A stretch of 64,000 nt of DNA from an uncultured Oceanospirillaceae bacterium. Lineage in GTDB: Bacteria > Pseudomonadota > Gammaproteobacteria > Pseudomonadales > Balneatricaceae. Numbering within the stretch: the stretch's first letter is position 1; the number at the start of each line of letters is the position of its first letter. Position numbers and translations under genes: made by a program. The stretch is from NCBI GenBank assembly GCA_913057435.1, contig CAJXNY010000015.1, positions 1-64,000 of the forward strand. Reading direction: 5' to 3'. Under the pieces are notes generated by a model. The model had not been told where the DNA came from, ran no database searches, and saw nothing but the letters and a program-made list of their open reading frames with translations. Positions 8,542 through 19,188 of this stretch are shown here, one piece after another.

Positions 8542-10550
8542 TGCTTATCCAGTCCGTTATTATGGAAAATTTCCGCGTATTCCACGGTGAAGTGGAAGTA
8601 AAACTGTGGCCAGAGGAAGAACACAACGAGAACCGCCCTATTGTGCTGTTCGGCGGCCTGAACGGTGCCGGTAAAACCAGTATTCTCACCGCAGTTCGTC
8701 TTGCCCTGTATGGTCGCCAGAGCCTGGGGAAAAGCACCAGCCGTAAAACTTACCAGCAGTTTCTGAGCGATTCGATTCATAAATCCACCGACGCCGCCCT
8801 GCAGCTGACCAGCGCTGCGGTCAGCCTGTGCTTCAAGTACGGCCCAGCAGGCAAAGAGAGTAACTATAAGGTTACCCGCAGCTGGACCGAAAACAGCAAG
8901 AAAGAAGTCGTGGAACAACTGTCGATTGAGAGCGAAAGCACTACCTTCGATATTCTCAGCCAGGAACAGCTACAGGCTTTTCTGAACGAACTGGTGCCGC
9001 TGGGTGTTGCTGACCTGTTCTTCTTTGATGGTGAAAAAATCGCCGAACTGGCCGAAGACGACGGTAACGTCGTATTAGGCGACGCCATTCGCCAGTTACT
9101 GGGCATTGACCTTATTCGCCGTCTGCGCACCGACCTTAATACCTATCTGAAAGATCGCGCAAAAAAAGGCAGCAGCAGCGACGTTAAAGCTGAAATTGAA
9201 GCACTGGAACAAAGCTACGCGACTAATCAACAAGCATACAAAGATGCGCGAAACGACCTTGATCAACTCAAAGGTCAACTGCACCAGCTGAGTACCGAAA
9301 TCTCCCAGACCGAAAGCATCCTGGATGATCGCGGCGGCAGCTGGGCACGTTCTCGCCAGCAAGAAAAAGACCAGATCAACACCTTGCTGGCCGACAAGAA
9401 ATCGCTATCTGATCAGATTCGCGAGATGCTGACCGGCACCACCCCACTGGTACTGGCAAAAACGTCGCTGTTTAACCTGCTGCAACAATTACGTACAGAA
9501 CAGGATCAGAAAAAACAGGCCCTGCTCAAAGACTCACTGACGCAACATCTGGACGCCTTTCAGAAAGAGTTACGTCGTAGCCTGGGCGATAAAGCCGACG
9601 CCGCCATTGCTGCTGCATCCGGTGCCGCTTTTGGCGATATATTGCAGGGTGAACTCAGTTCAGCGCCCCTGCATGACTTGTCTGAGCGCGAATTCACCCG
9701 CGTCGAACACATGATCGAAAACCTACTGCCAGAGCAGGACGCGCTGTTTCGAGAAAAAGTGGATGCACTACAGCTGGCCGAACGCGAGCTGGAACAAGCC
9801 GCACTGCGGGTAGAGCGCGCACCGGATGAAACCCTGCTGAAAGAGGAGCTGGATATACTGGCGGACCAGGTGAAAGATCAGGCCCGGCTTCAACAACGCA
9901 TTAAAACCAGCTCCGAGGACACCCGTCGTAAGCTGCGTAATACGCTGGATGATCTGCGTAAACTGCGTGACAAAGAACAGGCCTATGGCCTGGCAGTCAG
10001 CGCGGGCCAATCCACTACCTATGCAAAGAACACCGCCGAACTGCTGAAAACATTTACTGAGCAACTAACGGAAAATCGGGTTAAGCGCTTGGAAACCGAG
10101 TTCGTTCGCGCCTTCCAGAACCTGGCCCGCAAAGACGATATCAGTTTAAAAGCCTGTATTAACCCACAGACATTCGCTGTCACGTTGACCGATAAACACG
10201 GTGCAACCATTAATAAACAGCAGCTTTCTGCGGGTGAGAAGCAGATCTATGCTATCGCCATGCTGGAAGCGCTGGGACGTACCTCAGGCCGCAACCTGCC
10301 GATTATTATCGACACACCGCTGGGCCGCCTGGACTCCAAGCACCGTAACAAACTGATTAAAAACTACTTCCCGACGGCCAGCCATCAGGTGATTATCCTG
10401 TCAACCGATACCGAAGTGGATGAAGCCTTCTTCACCCACCTGGAAGATAAGATCGGCCTGACCTATGAGATCAGCTACAACCCGGAACTTCGCCGCTCCA
10501 ACCTGACACCGGGCTATTTCTGGCACCGCAGTACACAGGAAGCAAGCTAA
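8541..10550 (+). CDS. dndD: DndD, SMC/Rad50-like ATPase of DNA phosphorothioation
   Basis: A 669-aa ABC-type ATPase. The Walker A is GGLNGAGKTS at residues 38-47. A long coiled-coil centre (about 195-520, rich in Q, L, E and K heptads) follows. The signature LSAGEKQIYAIAML is near residue 563 and the Walker B IIIDTPLGRLD near 587. DndD couples ATP hydrolysis to DNA opening or nicking so that DndC/DndE can place sulphur; nicking activity belongs to DndE in recent work. The ATG is shared with the dndC stop, and the TAA abuts the dndE ATG with no gap. Confidence 0.96.
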   Translation: MLIQSVIMENFRVFHGEVEVKLWPEEEHNENRPIVLFGGLNGAGKTSILTAVRLALYGRQSLGKSTSRKTYQQFLSDSIHKSTDAALQLTSAAVSLCFKYGPAGKESNYKVTRSWTENSKKEVVEQLSIESESTTFDILSQEQLQAFLNELVPLGVADLFFFDGEKIAELAEDDGNVVLGDAIRQLLGIDLIRRLRTDLNTYLKDRAKKGSSSDVKAEIEALEQSYATNQQAYKDARNDLDQLKGQLHQLSTEISQTESILDDRGGSWARSRQQEKDQINTLLADKKSLSDQIREMLTGTTPLVLAKTSLFNLLQQLRTEQDQKKQALLKDSLTQHLDAFQKELRRSLGDKADAAIAAASGAAFGDILQGELSSAPLHDLSEREFTRVEHMIENLLPEQDALFREKVDALQLAERELEQAALRVERAPDETLLKEELDILADQVKDQARLQQRIKTSSEDTRRKLRNTLDDLRKLRDKEQAYGLAVSAGQSTTYAKNTAELLKTFTEQLTENRVKRLETEFVRAFQNLARKDDISLKACINPQTFAVTLTDKHGATINKQQLSAGEKQIYAIAMLEALGRTSGRNLPIIIDTPLGRLDSKHRNKLIKNYFPTASHQVIILSTDTEVDEAFFTHLEDKIGLTYEISYNPELRRSNLTPGYFWHRSTQEAS

Positions 10551-10901
10551 ATGGCTTTACCTAACGACCTTCGTGTTACCAAACAGACCGAGGACCAGCT
10601 GCGCCGCCTGAAGCAGTACACCGGCCTGAACAACAATATTATTGCCCGCATCGGCTTTATGCGTTCACTGGAAAAGGGTTACACCTACCGGGAAAACACA
10701 GTAAAGCTGGATGGCAGCCTGGTGCTGGATAAATACACCTGGCTGGGGGAAACCAGCAGCTATACCGAGCTTCTGCTAAAGCAGAAATATCCAGACTTTG
10801 ATGCACAACAGCTGCTCAAAGCCTGGGCGGCTCATGTCGAGGAAGGGATTTCGAGTATTCGAAATCTCAGGAGTCTGGGGGAGTTTGCCGCAGCTTTATA
10901 G
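10551..10901 (+). CDS. dndE: DndE, DNA-binding/nicking subunit of phosphorothioation
   Basis: A 116-aa helical protein beginning LRVTKQTEDQLRRLKQYTGLN with the family's IARIGFMRSLEKG. DndE is a ribbon-helix-like protein that binds nicked DNA and completes the DndCDE complex. Length is normal. The final codons and TAG stop (10899-10901) lie inside the transcription terminator, so the gene and the end of the operon overlap. Confidence 0.94.
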   Translation: MALPNDLRVTKQTEDQLRRLKQYTGLNNNIIARIGFMRSLEKGYTYRENTVKLDGSLVLDKYTWLGETSSYTELLLKQKYPDFDAQQLLKAWAAHVEEGISSIRNLRSLGEFAAAL

Positions 10902-10918
10902 CTGCGGCTTTGCTTTAT
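10887..10918. terminator. Terminator at the end of dndBCDE, shared with the convergent AIPR gene
   Basis: GCCGCAGCT TTAT AGCTGCGGC is a perfect 9-bp stem (10887-10908) followed by TTTGCTTT. It overlaps the dndE stop and ends about where the convergent minus-strand AIPR gene stops (10915). The plus strand has the U-rich tail, so it mainly terminates dndBCDE. Confidence 0.8.
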
Positions 10919-12663
10919 TCAGAGCCTCTAGATTCGAACGAAATTTTTATTCTGTTTGATTTAAAGAAATTCAAGTATCCAACTGAATTTGCATGGCTAC
11001 TCAGTACTTCTTCTTCAATCAGATTTCGAAGGATTACAACAGTCTCGTCATATAGGCCCAATATATCATTGAGACTTGAATATTCTAGAGGTATAGCCTT
11101 ATCTACAGCGAGGCTCTTTATCATATACAACAAGTATGACGAAGCATAGCTAATGAAAATCTCCTTATCCAGTTCGTCCTCACTTAAGTTCTTGAGATCT
11201 TCTTTTCTGTCTTTCTTACGCTCTTCTATATATTTAAAAACATCCCAGGCCAGAAGAACCTTATCTGCGTTAATGCTATCGTCAAAGATATCCTCATACA
11301 TATTCCCAAATATCAGAGATTTTTTATTCTTGGCTTCTACTGGCTTGTCATTATAAAAAGCACATAAGATTTGACCAACAACCTCAGAGTCTATTCTCTT
11401 ATCCTTAGGAGCAGAAAAGAATTGATTTTTCTTACGCTCATAGTAATACCCCATATTCAAGAACTGCTTTTCTAGCAGCTCCTGAGTATAATCTATCGAT
11501 CTAATATCCCGACTTTTAACTGGATTCTGGCTATTTGTGTACTCAGCAATTTTATTACTAAGCTCTGCATCTTTCGTCTCATAAACTCGACATAAAATTT
11601 CAATACTACTATTTTCGAAGCTCGATGGGGCTTCACAGAACGCCTCATATATAGCATTCACAGTCTGACAACCATTAACAATTTGAAGCTCCTCCAAGTT
11701 AATAATTGGAGAACGCCTACCTGATGGATAGGTAATTTTCTTACAGGTTATGGTAATCCCGTTATTGAAATAGAAAATTTTATCGCTCTCTTCAGACAAA
11801 AGAGTTTCCTTGATTTTCTTATTAATTTTTGATCTCTGCTTTAGATAAACTCTTACATTATCTTTGAAAGCTCCGTCGTATATATTATGTTCAGCAATAA
11901 CAGAATAGTCTTCAGGATCGGCGTTCATCCTCAATGCTTCGTTTTCAGAAGCTATTCGAATCAAGTCTAGAATATCAAACTCTGCGATTAAAGCCTTTAT
12001 ATTCCCATTACTTTTCTCAAAGAACCTTTTGTCGATAGCTTTGATTCTTGCATTGACAGGAATATGATCTGACTGACGAACTTTATGAAGAATATCACCC
12101 AGCAAAAAATATTTGACATTTACACCAAATCGCTTTAGCTCTCGGCATAGCCTATCATTCTCAGAGTCAGCCATAGGTTTACTCTGATTCGAACACAAGT
12201 GTAAGTAAAACTCTGGTGTATGAGAGTCAAACAGGTCCCATATTTCCTGTACTTTGCTAAAAAGAACAGGATTTACTTCATCTTTGAAATTTTCATCTTC
12301 ACCCATCAAGGAACGGAAGAAGATTATTAATTTGTCAATTTCACCAGATGGAAAATTATTCGCCAGCTTATTAAACTGCTCTGTAAATTTACAATTAAAG
12401 ACGTGTACCTTGGGCGGAACAGATTCTGTATCTATATAGAGAGCATCTACTCCTCTATCATGCCCTGACTGACGACCTCCTGTTTTTTTAAGATAATCAG
12501 TATCGGTAATCTGCTCCATGGAGTCATATTTATTTAAACCTAAAATAAAGTCTAAAACTAAATAGTAAAACCCATTAACTTGGGAAACATCACTGTCTTC
12601 AGCATATTTTCTAACTTCACCTTGCACCAGTGAATGTTCATTGCGGAGAGGTACGTTATCCAT
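10915..12663 (-). CDS. AIPR-family (abortive infection phage resistance) protein joined to the dpt operon
   Basis: A 582-aa AIPR-like protein. The family core FYFNNGITITCKK and LQIVNGCQTVNAIYEAF is at about residues 300-350. The N terminus (GHDRGVDALYID and VHVFNCKF at residues 67-93) resembles the acid...hydrophobic-x-CK pattern of Mrr/PD-(D/E)xK-like nucleases, though the fit is loose. AIPR proteins are linked to abortive phage defence. It begins 39 bp after dptH on the same strand with AAAGGGATGC as ribosome site, so it is read as the fourth gene of dptF-G-H. The coding sequence is clearly AT-richer than its neighbours, a sign of separate acquisition. Role in this system is inferred. Confidence 0.85.
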   Translation of the reverse strand: MDNVPLRNEHSLVQGEVRKYAEDSDVSQVNGFYYLVLDFILGLNKYDSMEQITDTDYLKKTGGRQSGHDRGVDALYIDTESVPPKVHVFNCKFTEQFNKLANNFPSGEIDKLIIFFRSLMGEDENFKDEVNPVLFSKVQEIWDLFDSHTPEFYLHLCSNQSKPMADSENDRLCRELKRFGVNVKYFLLGDILHKVRQSDHIPVNARIKAIDKRFFEKSNGNIKALIAEFDILDLIRIASENEALRMNADPEDYSVIAEHNIYDGAFKDNVRVYLKQRSKINKKIKETLLSEESDKIFYFNNGITITCKKITYPSGRRSPIINLEELQIVNGCQTVNAIYEAFCEAPSSFENSSIEILCRVYETKDAELSNKIAEYTNSQNPVKSRDIRSIDYTQELLEKQFLNMGYYYERKKNQFFSAPKDKRIDSEVVGQILCAFYNDKPVEAKNKKSLIFGNMYEDIFDDSINADKVLLAWDVFKYIEERKKDRKEDLKNLSEDELDKEIFISYASSYLLYMIKSLAVDKAIPLEYSSLNDILGLYDETVVILRNLIEEEVLSSHANSVGYLNFFKSNRIKISFESRGSE

Positions 12664-12702
12664 ATAGCATCCCTTTCATGTAAAGAGGTTGTCTTAAAAT
12701 AA

Positions 12703-15700
12703 TCAAATCAATTCCCAAAATGCCCGATCACGTATCTTGGTAATTGTTTTCTGCCCATCCACATAGAGACTCTGGTGTTTCTCCAGTTCACGGATGGTAT
12801 TCATCAGTCGCTCCTGCTCGGCCTTATCGTCCTTATTGAACAGTGACTTGATGTCTTGATTTTTGATCTGGGATACCCGGTGCACAATCCAGCTAAGGAT
12901 ATAGGCGGAGTAGTCGTTTTCCTTAGTTTTAAAGTGGGTGATATCCTGGGTCGACAGGATTACACCAACGCCATATTCGCGGCCTTCCTTCAGCACCTTA
13001 CGTAAACTCGGGAAATCCTGAGACATAAAGTTATCCGCTTCATCCACCAGGATCAGCTTGGTTACCTGGCGGAAATCGCCCTGTACCGTTGGCTTGCCCT
13101 GCTTCTGCATCTGAGCGTAAAACAGGTCCAGTGTCAGCGCGACCACCAGATTCTGAATCTGAGACGGATAACCCGCCAGCTCGACCACCCGAATACCGTC
13201 AATCAGCTCATAGAGGCTGGTGCATTGGGTGACATCATCTTCAAAGATCTCCAGTTCATACAGGCTTTCCAACGCAGCATAGAGCGAGTCTTCTTCGACT
13301 TTGTCCTGTTCGATAAACAGGTTCCAGATATCGGTAATGGTCGGTGCCGGGCGGCCCCAGCTGCTGCTATCGGCTTTATGGATTCCAGCCAGCTCATAGG
13401 CTTCGGCAATCAGTTTGCGCAGTTTCAGTTGCTGTTTGGTACCCAGCTGAAATGCTCGCGCCATGGTTTCCGAAAATGCCCGTGCAGTATGTACCGGCAG
13501 CATCGGCGTGCTACCAAACAGACTCAGCGGGTTATATGGCAGCTTGTGCAGATTGTATTTTTTCGCATCCGTGGCCTGCAGGAAGGTGTCGTCAACATAG
13601 TCTGATTTGTAATCGAAAATCAGGATACCTATCGGCGCACCGCCCACGTTGCAATGCTGGCTGCGATGCAGCTGGGTAACAACCGATTTAGTGCACTGGG
13701 TTTTACCTGTGCCCATGGTGCCAATGATGCCGGAGTTGGTATTCATAAATCGAGCGGTGTTCGTTGGCTCCCAAAAGACCTCCTGCCGGTCCCGCACATC
13801 ATGGCCCACCAGCACTTTCAACGACCCATCCGCAACCAACGGTTGTACTGCAGCATCTTCGGCGACAGATGGCCCCCAGCCCTCAACCGGTTCAGCCACC
13901 TGCTGCAGCTCCTCAGTAGCAGCCGCTGGAACATCACGCGCCACCGGCTCAGTGATTGTTTCAACCACTGGCGGCTCTACTAGCGTAGCAACCTCAACAT
14001 CTGCCACCACCGGCTTTTCACCCAGGAAGTATTTGGCAGGTAAGCGCGCCAGTGAAGTGCTGCCCGGATTTTCCAGCATATCCACCAATGGTCGTTTGAT
14101 GGTGTGGGACATAAGGCTGGATGGCACTTCGATCTTCAGAATGCCATCCACCATATCGGCAGTAGTTTCCAGACAGGCATCGCCCTCCAGATTGGCAACC
14201 ACAAAGCCCTGCGGGTAATCCTGTAGCAGCCCCAGACTGTAATCGCCCAGTAACCATTGCTCTTTTTCCGCCATCAGCTGATCGAAATACCCCTGCGGGT
14301 AAACGCTGTAGAGCTGATATTTATCAACCTGCGCCAGCGCCTGGCGCACAAACAGGCTACGGTAGAGCTTGCTGGCCAGCGAATCACCCGACAGCAGATC
14401 TTCACGCAGATAGCGTGCCAGCTCCTTCGCCTGGGCAATGGCCTTGGTAGCGTTATAGGCCTTGCCGGTCTTCACTTCCAGCGGCAGCAAGAACAACTGT
14501 TGTTCGCGGAAGCCCACAAACAACACGTCATCAGAGATTGCCCCTTTGCGATAGCCCTGCACATGACGCGAGAACTCAGAGTCATCGATATTCAGGCCGA
14601 TATTGCCCGCGACACGGATCATCTCCGCAACAGACACCGGTACCCAGGTGATATCGGAACTGGCTAGCAAGCAGCTGACATCTTTATAAGCCGCTAGAAT
14701 GCCTTTCTTCTCTTTACGCAGCTCCACCCGGTCGGTGATCATTTTCAACAACCACTCGCCGTTAAAGGCATTAAATTCGCCAATCAGGCCGCCATCATCC
14801 TGGTCCAGCACTTTCTCGTAAAGCTCAGTCTGGCGAGTAACGGTGATCGCATCGTAACTGGCAGAACTGGTGTACTGATCCGAGTAGTGGATCAGCAGCA
14901 TATTCTGTTCCTGACGGAAAAACTCCAGCGTCACCTTAGGGTCGATAATGGTGGTCCAGATCGAGCTGTCATAGGAACGGTTAAGCTGTGTTTTGAACGC
15001 TTCATTCACAGCCAACGCAATCGCACTATTATCCCGATACTCCACGGTGCTTTCACGGGCTGGGCGAATCATCCGCCCCAACAGCAACGCAATTTCAATA
15101 TGGGGCTGGTTGTTCAACTCCACCTGCGCCAGGCCAAAGCCTGTCAGGTAATTACCCTGCTCGCTGGAGGATGCCTCACCACTAACCAGGCCGTGACAGG
15201 TCACACCGGAGAGTTTCTCAACCGGGTTCACATCCACCACTTTCACTTTCTCGTTATTACGGAAGAAAGTCAGGTGAGCATACGCCTGCTCATTCTGATC
15301 TTTATGGCGGAACTTGCTGTAAGTCACGTGAGTGCGTAACACATCGACGATGCTATCTGCATATTCACGGGCTTTGCCCTTATTCAACCCATAGGCTTCT
15401 TTAATCTGGTCATAACTGGCCATATCAGAGAAGGCATCAAACTCACTACGCTGGTACTGATCATCATAGAGATTAACGTGAATCCGGAAGCAATCGTCAT
15501 GGTGACGAACAACATGCTCAACAATCCCCAGGAACAGTTCCCGGTTATCATGGTTATTGATGGAGTTGATAAGCAGCGTTGGGCGATTTCCAGCCGTGCC
15601 GGAGTTTACAAACAATGGCTTGAACGCTGAGGCAAACTCATTGATTTTGTCCCGCACCAGTTTGACAACATAGCTATAGCTGGACTCTTCATGGGGCACA

Positions 15701-17883
15701 CACCGCAGCCAGAAACAGTTGCTGCTATCGACATTGACATAGGAGAAACCGTGGCGCGCATCAAACATAAACGGCAGTAACCCCTGGGGGTTCAGGCGCT
15801 CTCGGGTTACGTCTGGTAGATCAAGATAGCTGCGTTCGCTCTCGTCGCTTTCGGTAATCCGGCCTACCAGTTGTTGGTAGTACGCCAGCACCAACGGATG
15901 GTATGGAGAGATAAAGTCTGCCGCCGGCTCAGTCCGGCTACCGATTTTCAGCACTGCCCGACATAAGCCGACATTCACCATCTGCCGTGCCTGCGGGCTC
16001 AGATACTGCCGTACCGGCACATCTCGCATCCAGCGTAGGTACGCATCAACCAGCTGGTCAACCAGCGGCTGCCATTCGCCACCCCAGCTCACCAGCGATG
16101 GCAAAGTATTGTGAGTATCCAGGTAGTCAAACAGCGCTGTATACGCCTGCGCCAGCTCGGGTGCAAAGATGGCCATTTCATCCAGCGCCAGGGTTTCACC
16201 AGACACTTCATCGCTATAGAGCAGCCGTGATGCCAACAGCTCAGATTCCAGCTCCAGCAAACTGCGCTGCGCGTCCGTCACTCTGGACTCTTTGTTCTCA
16301 ATATAAACGCGACGCTTACTACGGTTGTATACACCATTTTTACCGGACGCCAGCATCTGGCCGATACGGGCAGTATCCAGCAGCAACGGTAACTGCAGCG
16401 TGTCATTGGGTGCCGCCCCTTCAACTCCGAAGGTCAGGCTGGCCCGGCCTGACGTCAGGGTAAAGCTGATCTGATCAACCTCATTGGACAGCCGGGTAAA
16501 GTCCAGTGATGCATACTGACCAGCGGCAATAGTCTGATCAGAGTTTTCCAGTATCAGCGCGCTCTGCTCTGCTCCACCCGACAGTTCCAGAACTGTTTCC
16601 TGAGTCTGTAACAATACACTCAGTTTACGTGGATTCACCAGGAAGCTGTTCTCAAATGCCTCGGTGTTAAACTGCCCAGCTTTTACCACCAGACAGTAGA
16701 ATTTGAACTTCTCCGACGTTTTTGTACGATCCAGCGCAACGGTAAAGAAACGAGGCTCTTCGTAAATTTCACCGGTAATGGTGATCGATGACGTTACACT
16801 GCCACCGGAAACCGCTATCTCGTTTTTATAGCCTTTCTGGGTGCATTTAACCTCAGACTGCTTGATACGGTCACCCGTAAACTCCAACACCAGATCGAAA
16901 TCTTCCCGATCATTGTCGACACAAAGCAACAGATGGCGGTTTTTCTGATCCGTTTTACGATTGCCTTTTACCCGTGATACCAGCTTGCCCGCAAGGCTCT
17001 GTTCACGTTCAAAATGCAGTTCCTGCTTACTGTTGCTGTCCTGTTCAACACGGAACGCGGAAAACTCCGTCTCTTTCCACTTTTCAAGGTTATCTTTGGG
17101 GAAGTTCTCCCGGATGAACTTATCGCTCATCAGCGGCAAGTTACCTTCCAGCTGATCCGGGTAATGCTCAACAATATTACTGATGTTTTCGTACAGCTTA
17201 CGGTTTTCGTCCAGCCGCTTTCGGATCTGACGGCGATCACCATCCATTTTCAGCAGCTCATTATCTGGCAGCACGCCGATCTCATCGAAATCGATTCGGC
17301 CATCATCGGCAATCGCTTTATAGAGCGGTTCAAAGCCGAACATGCTGCTGCGATCTTCCATAATCAGATCAAACTGATACTCCAGCAGCTCATCCGATAA
17401 CGCACGACTGCCCAGGCCTTCACTGTTGCTGATCAGATCAGACAGGGCCTGCTTGATGTAAACAGGGCTGTAAACACCACCCTCTGCGCTCACATCACTG
17501 GCGCTGTTAATCAGTGTATCCAGCAGACTGTTATGAATGACAAACAGTGCCGTTCCGGCAAAGCCACCCTGCTGGCCAGCGACTTCATCACGCAGGTAAG
17601 AAATAAAGTTCTCAGTAAAGCCGCCTGTATCGGCTTCGTCTGAATGCAATACCGGTATCAGACGGATGCCACCACACTCAATAGTCGTCAGTTCAACATC
17701 ACCTGCATGAATATGACTGCAGCTGAAACCTGCTAATTCAATCTGACCCAGTGCCTGATAAAGCTTGTCGCTGTTTTCAAAGCTTGGCGAACGAAACTGA
17801 TAGCGGAAACCAGCAGAAATACTATTTTCAGCCCATTTAATAAACTGTTCGGCCAGAAAACTCTCAAACTGTTTTACGGACAT
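12703..17883 (-). CDS. dptH: DptH, large ATPase of phosphorothioate-dependent restriction
   Basis: A 1726-aa protein. The first 1350 residues have no motif I can name. The C terminus is a HerA/FtsK-type ATPase with Walker A IIGTMGTGKTQ near residue 1385 and Walker B LILVDEADNF near 1607. The linker around residues 1280-1360 is Pro/Val/Glu-rich. DptH with DptF and DptG cuts or damages DNA lacking the phosphorothioate mark. ATG at 17883 is chosen over GTG at 17904. It overlaps dptG by 20 bp, indicating translational coupling. Confidence 0.93.
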   Translation of the reverse strand: MSVKQFESFLAEQFIKWAENSISAGFRYQFRSPSFENSDKLYQALGQIELAGFSCSHIHAGDVELTTIECGGIRLIPVLHSDEADTGGFTENFISYLRDEVAGQQGGFAGTALFVIHNSLLDTLINSASDVSAEGGVYSPVYIKQALSDLISNSEGLGSRALSDELLEYQFDLIMEDRSSMFGFEPLYKAIADDGRIDFDEIGVLPDNELLKMDGDRRQIRKRLDENRKLYENISNIVEHYPDQLEGNLPLMSDKFIRENFPKDNLEKWKETEFSAFRVEQDSNSKQELHFEREQSLAGKLVSRVKGNRKTDQKNRHLLLCVDNDREDFDLVLEFTGDRIKQSEVKCTQKGYKNEIAVSGGSVTSSITITGEIYEEPRFFTVALDRTKTSEKFKFYCLVVKAGQFNTEAFENSFLVNPRKLSVLLQTQETVLELSGGAEQSALILENSDQTIAAGQYASLDFTRLSNEVDQISFTLTSGRASLTFGVEGAAPNDTLQLPLLLDTARIGQMLASGKNGVYNRSKRRVYIENKESRVTDAQRSLLELESELLASRLLYSDEVSGETLALDEMAIFAPELAQAYTALFDYLDTHNTLPSLVSWGGEWQPLVDQLVDAYLRWMRDVPVRQYLSPQARQMVNVGLCRAVLKIGSRTEPAADFISPYHPLVLAYYQQLVGRITESDESERSYLDLPDVTRERLNPQGLLPFMFDARHGFSYVNVDSSNCFWLRCVPHEESSYSYVVKLVRDKINEFASAFKPLFVNSGTAGNRPTLLINSINNHDNRELFLGIVEHVVRHHDDCFRIHVNLYDDQYQRSEFDAFSDMASYDQIKEAYGLNKGKAREYADSIVDVLRTHVTYSKFRHKDQNEQAYAHLTFFRNNEKVKVVDVNPVEKLSGVTCHGLVSGEASSSEQGNYLTGFGLAQVELNNQPHIEIALLLGRMIRPARESTVEYRDNSAIALAVNEAFKTQLNRSYDSSIWTTIIDPKVTLEFFRQEQNMLLIHYSDQYTSSASYDAITVTRQTELYEKVLDQDDGGLIGEFNAFNGEWLLKMITDRVELRKEKKGILAAYKDVSCLLASSDITWVPVSVAEMIRVAGNIGLNIDDSEFSRHVQGYRKGAISDDVLFVGFREQQLFLLPLEVKTGKAYNATKAIAQAKELARYLREDLLSGDSLASKLYRSLFVRQALAQVDKYQLYSVYPQGYFDQLMAEKEQWLLGDYSLGLLQDYPQGFVVANLEGDACLETTADMVDGILKIEVPSSLMSHTIKRPLVDMLENPGSTSLARLPAKYFLGEKPVVADVEVATLVEPPVVETITEPVARDVPAAATEELQQVAEPVEGWGPSVAEDAAVQPLVADGSLKVLVGHDVRDRQEVFWEPTNTARFMNTNSGIIGTMGTGKTQCTKSVVTQLHRSQHCNVGGAPIGILIFDYKSDYVDDTFLQATDAKKYNLHKLPYNPLSLFGSTPMLPVHTARAFSETMARAFQLGTKQQLKLRKLIAEAYELAGIHKADSSSWGRPAPTITDIWNLFIEQDKVEEDSLYAALESLYELEIFEDDVTQCTSLYELIDGIRVVELAGYPSQIQNLVVALTLDLFYAQMQKQGKPTVQGDFRQVTKLILVDEADNFMSQDFPSLRKVLKEGREYGVGVILSTQDITHFKTKENDYSAYILSWIVHRVSQIKNQDIKSLFNKDDKAEQERLMNTIRELEKHQSLYVDGQKTITKIRDRAFWELI

Positions 17884-19186
17884 ACACCGCGTCTCCACTA
17901 TCACTCATACGTTCAACATTACCCATACGCTCATAAAACTCGATCAGCGCCTGCTGGGAATGTTTGTCGAAATACACACCACGAGCCTTGAAGGCGATTA
18001 ACAGCTCGTGGAGGCGTAATTTATCCTGTTCCCCAATGGCCAGGTTAGTCAGCAGGGATAGATAGTCCTGGTTCATCACCAATACTTTGCCGGTTCTCCC
18101 GCGGGAGCGAACAAAGGTGCCACAAAGGTTATCTTCTGCCGATTTAACAAACTTCTTGTTGGCCGACTCGCGAGAGTGCTTCTTCTCAAACTGAGTGCTA
18201 TACAGCTTGAGAATGGTGCCCAGCCACCAGGTTGCATCAGCTTCTTCAGGCACATCTGGCATTTCATACTCTCGCTTCCGGGCAAACTCAAAAGCAAAGT
18301 CCTGCAACTGCTGTATATCCTTTTCTTCCAGTCGTTCATTCAACTGCCAGAGTGGACGCAATCGGTTACCGGTATCTTCACCCAACCGCTGTAAGGCTTC
18401 ATTCGCTACCAGATAGGGAAAAATGTAATGCAGGTTTTCGAATACTTTTTTATGGCCATACTGTGTCAGCATCGCACGCTCTTTGCTGGCAACCTCATGT
18501 TCCATAATGAAGTAAAGCGGCCGCGCAACAGGCTTGCCCGCAGCCCAGCCCTGAATATTCAGCGTAAGCTGCGCGGTATAGAGGTAGCCGTAGAGTTTCA
18601 GAAAGCTCTCCAGCTGTTCCAGCATATATTCAGGGCGCTTGGCCAGAAACCCCGCATCCTGCTGGAACAACTTCGTCAGAAATGGCAACCAGGCACGCTC
18701 ACCTGCGCCAGGGCGAAAACGTTCCTTATCGAGTTCTTTCAGCCCCTCTTCCTGAAGCGTTTCAATGACCTTCCGGTCGAGGAAGTTACTGCTAGCGTGA
18801 GGCGTCATATCAACCCGGAAACCTTGCAGCAGGCTTGAAAAAAGCCGCCCAAGGCGGTGCTGGGAAGCTGATGCTTTAATACCTTCAAGTCGGAACAACA
18901 GGCTTTCTGGAGTCAATTTGTAGATTGCATCACCGTCAAAATACATCTCGCGAATATGGGGCCAGAAATCATCGTCATCCAGGCAGTCCGCAAAAACTTT
19001 TTCAGCCGCCTTGATATAGCTTTCAAGCCCACCAGTGATCGGCATTTTTCGATAGAGGTCGCGTACAAAAAGGGCTTGAGCCAGCCCCCAGTCATAAGCA
19101 TCTGCACTATCATTGGTTCGTGCAGGAAAATAACTGCTGAGCCGGTTGGTATTTTCTACGACCAGTTTATCTTTCAGTACGGACAT
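17864..19186 (-). CDS. dptG: DptG, restriction component
   Basis: A 440-aa protein, mostly helical, starting MSVLKDKLVVENTNRLSSYFPARTND. The name rests on its place between dptF and dptH and its size, which match characterised dptFGH operons. No catalytic motif is visible. It is 2 bp downstream of dptF and overlaps dptH. It probably bridges the two ATPases. Confidence 0.9.
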   Translation of the reverse strand: MSVLKDKLVVENTNRLSSYFPARTNDSADAYDWGLAQALFVRDLYRKMPITGGLESYIKAAEKVFADCLDDDDFWPHIREMYFDGDAIYKLTPESLLFRLEGIKASASQHRLGRLFSSLLQGFRVDMTPHASSNFLDRKVIETLQEEGLKELDKERFRPGAGERAWLPFLTKLFQQDAGFLAKRPEYMLEQLESFLKLYGYLYTAQLTLNIQGWAAGKPVARPLYFIMEHEVASKERAMLTQYGHKKVFENLHYIFPYLVANEALQRLGEDTGNRLRPLWQLNERLEEKDIQQLQDFAFEFARKREYEMPDVPEEADATWWLGTILKLYSTQFEKKHSRESANKKFVKSAEDNLCGTFVRSRGRTGKVLVMNQDYLSLLTNLAIGEQDKLRLHELLIAFKARGVYFDKHSQQALIEFYERMGNVERMSDSGDAVYVRKTV

Positions 19187-19188
19187 AC

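Noticed and set aside
13225-14667. Several plus-strand frames inside dptH
   Set aside because: Antisense shadows of the HerA-like ATPase part; no family motif or ribosome site.
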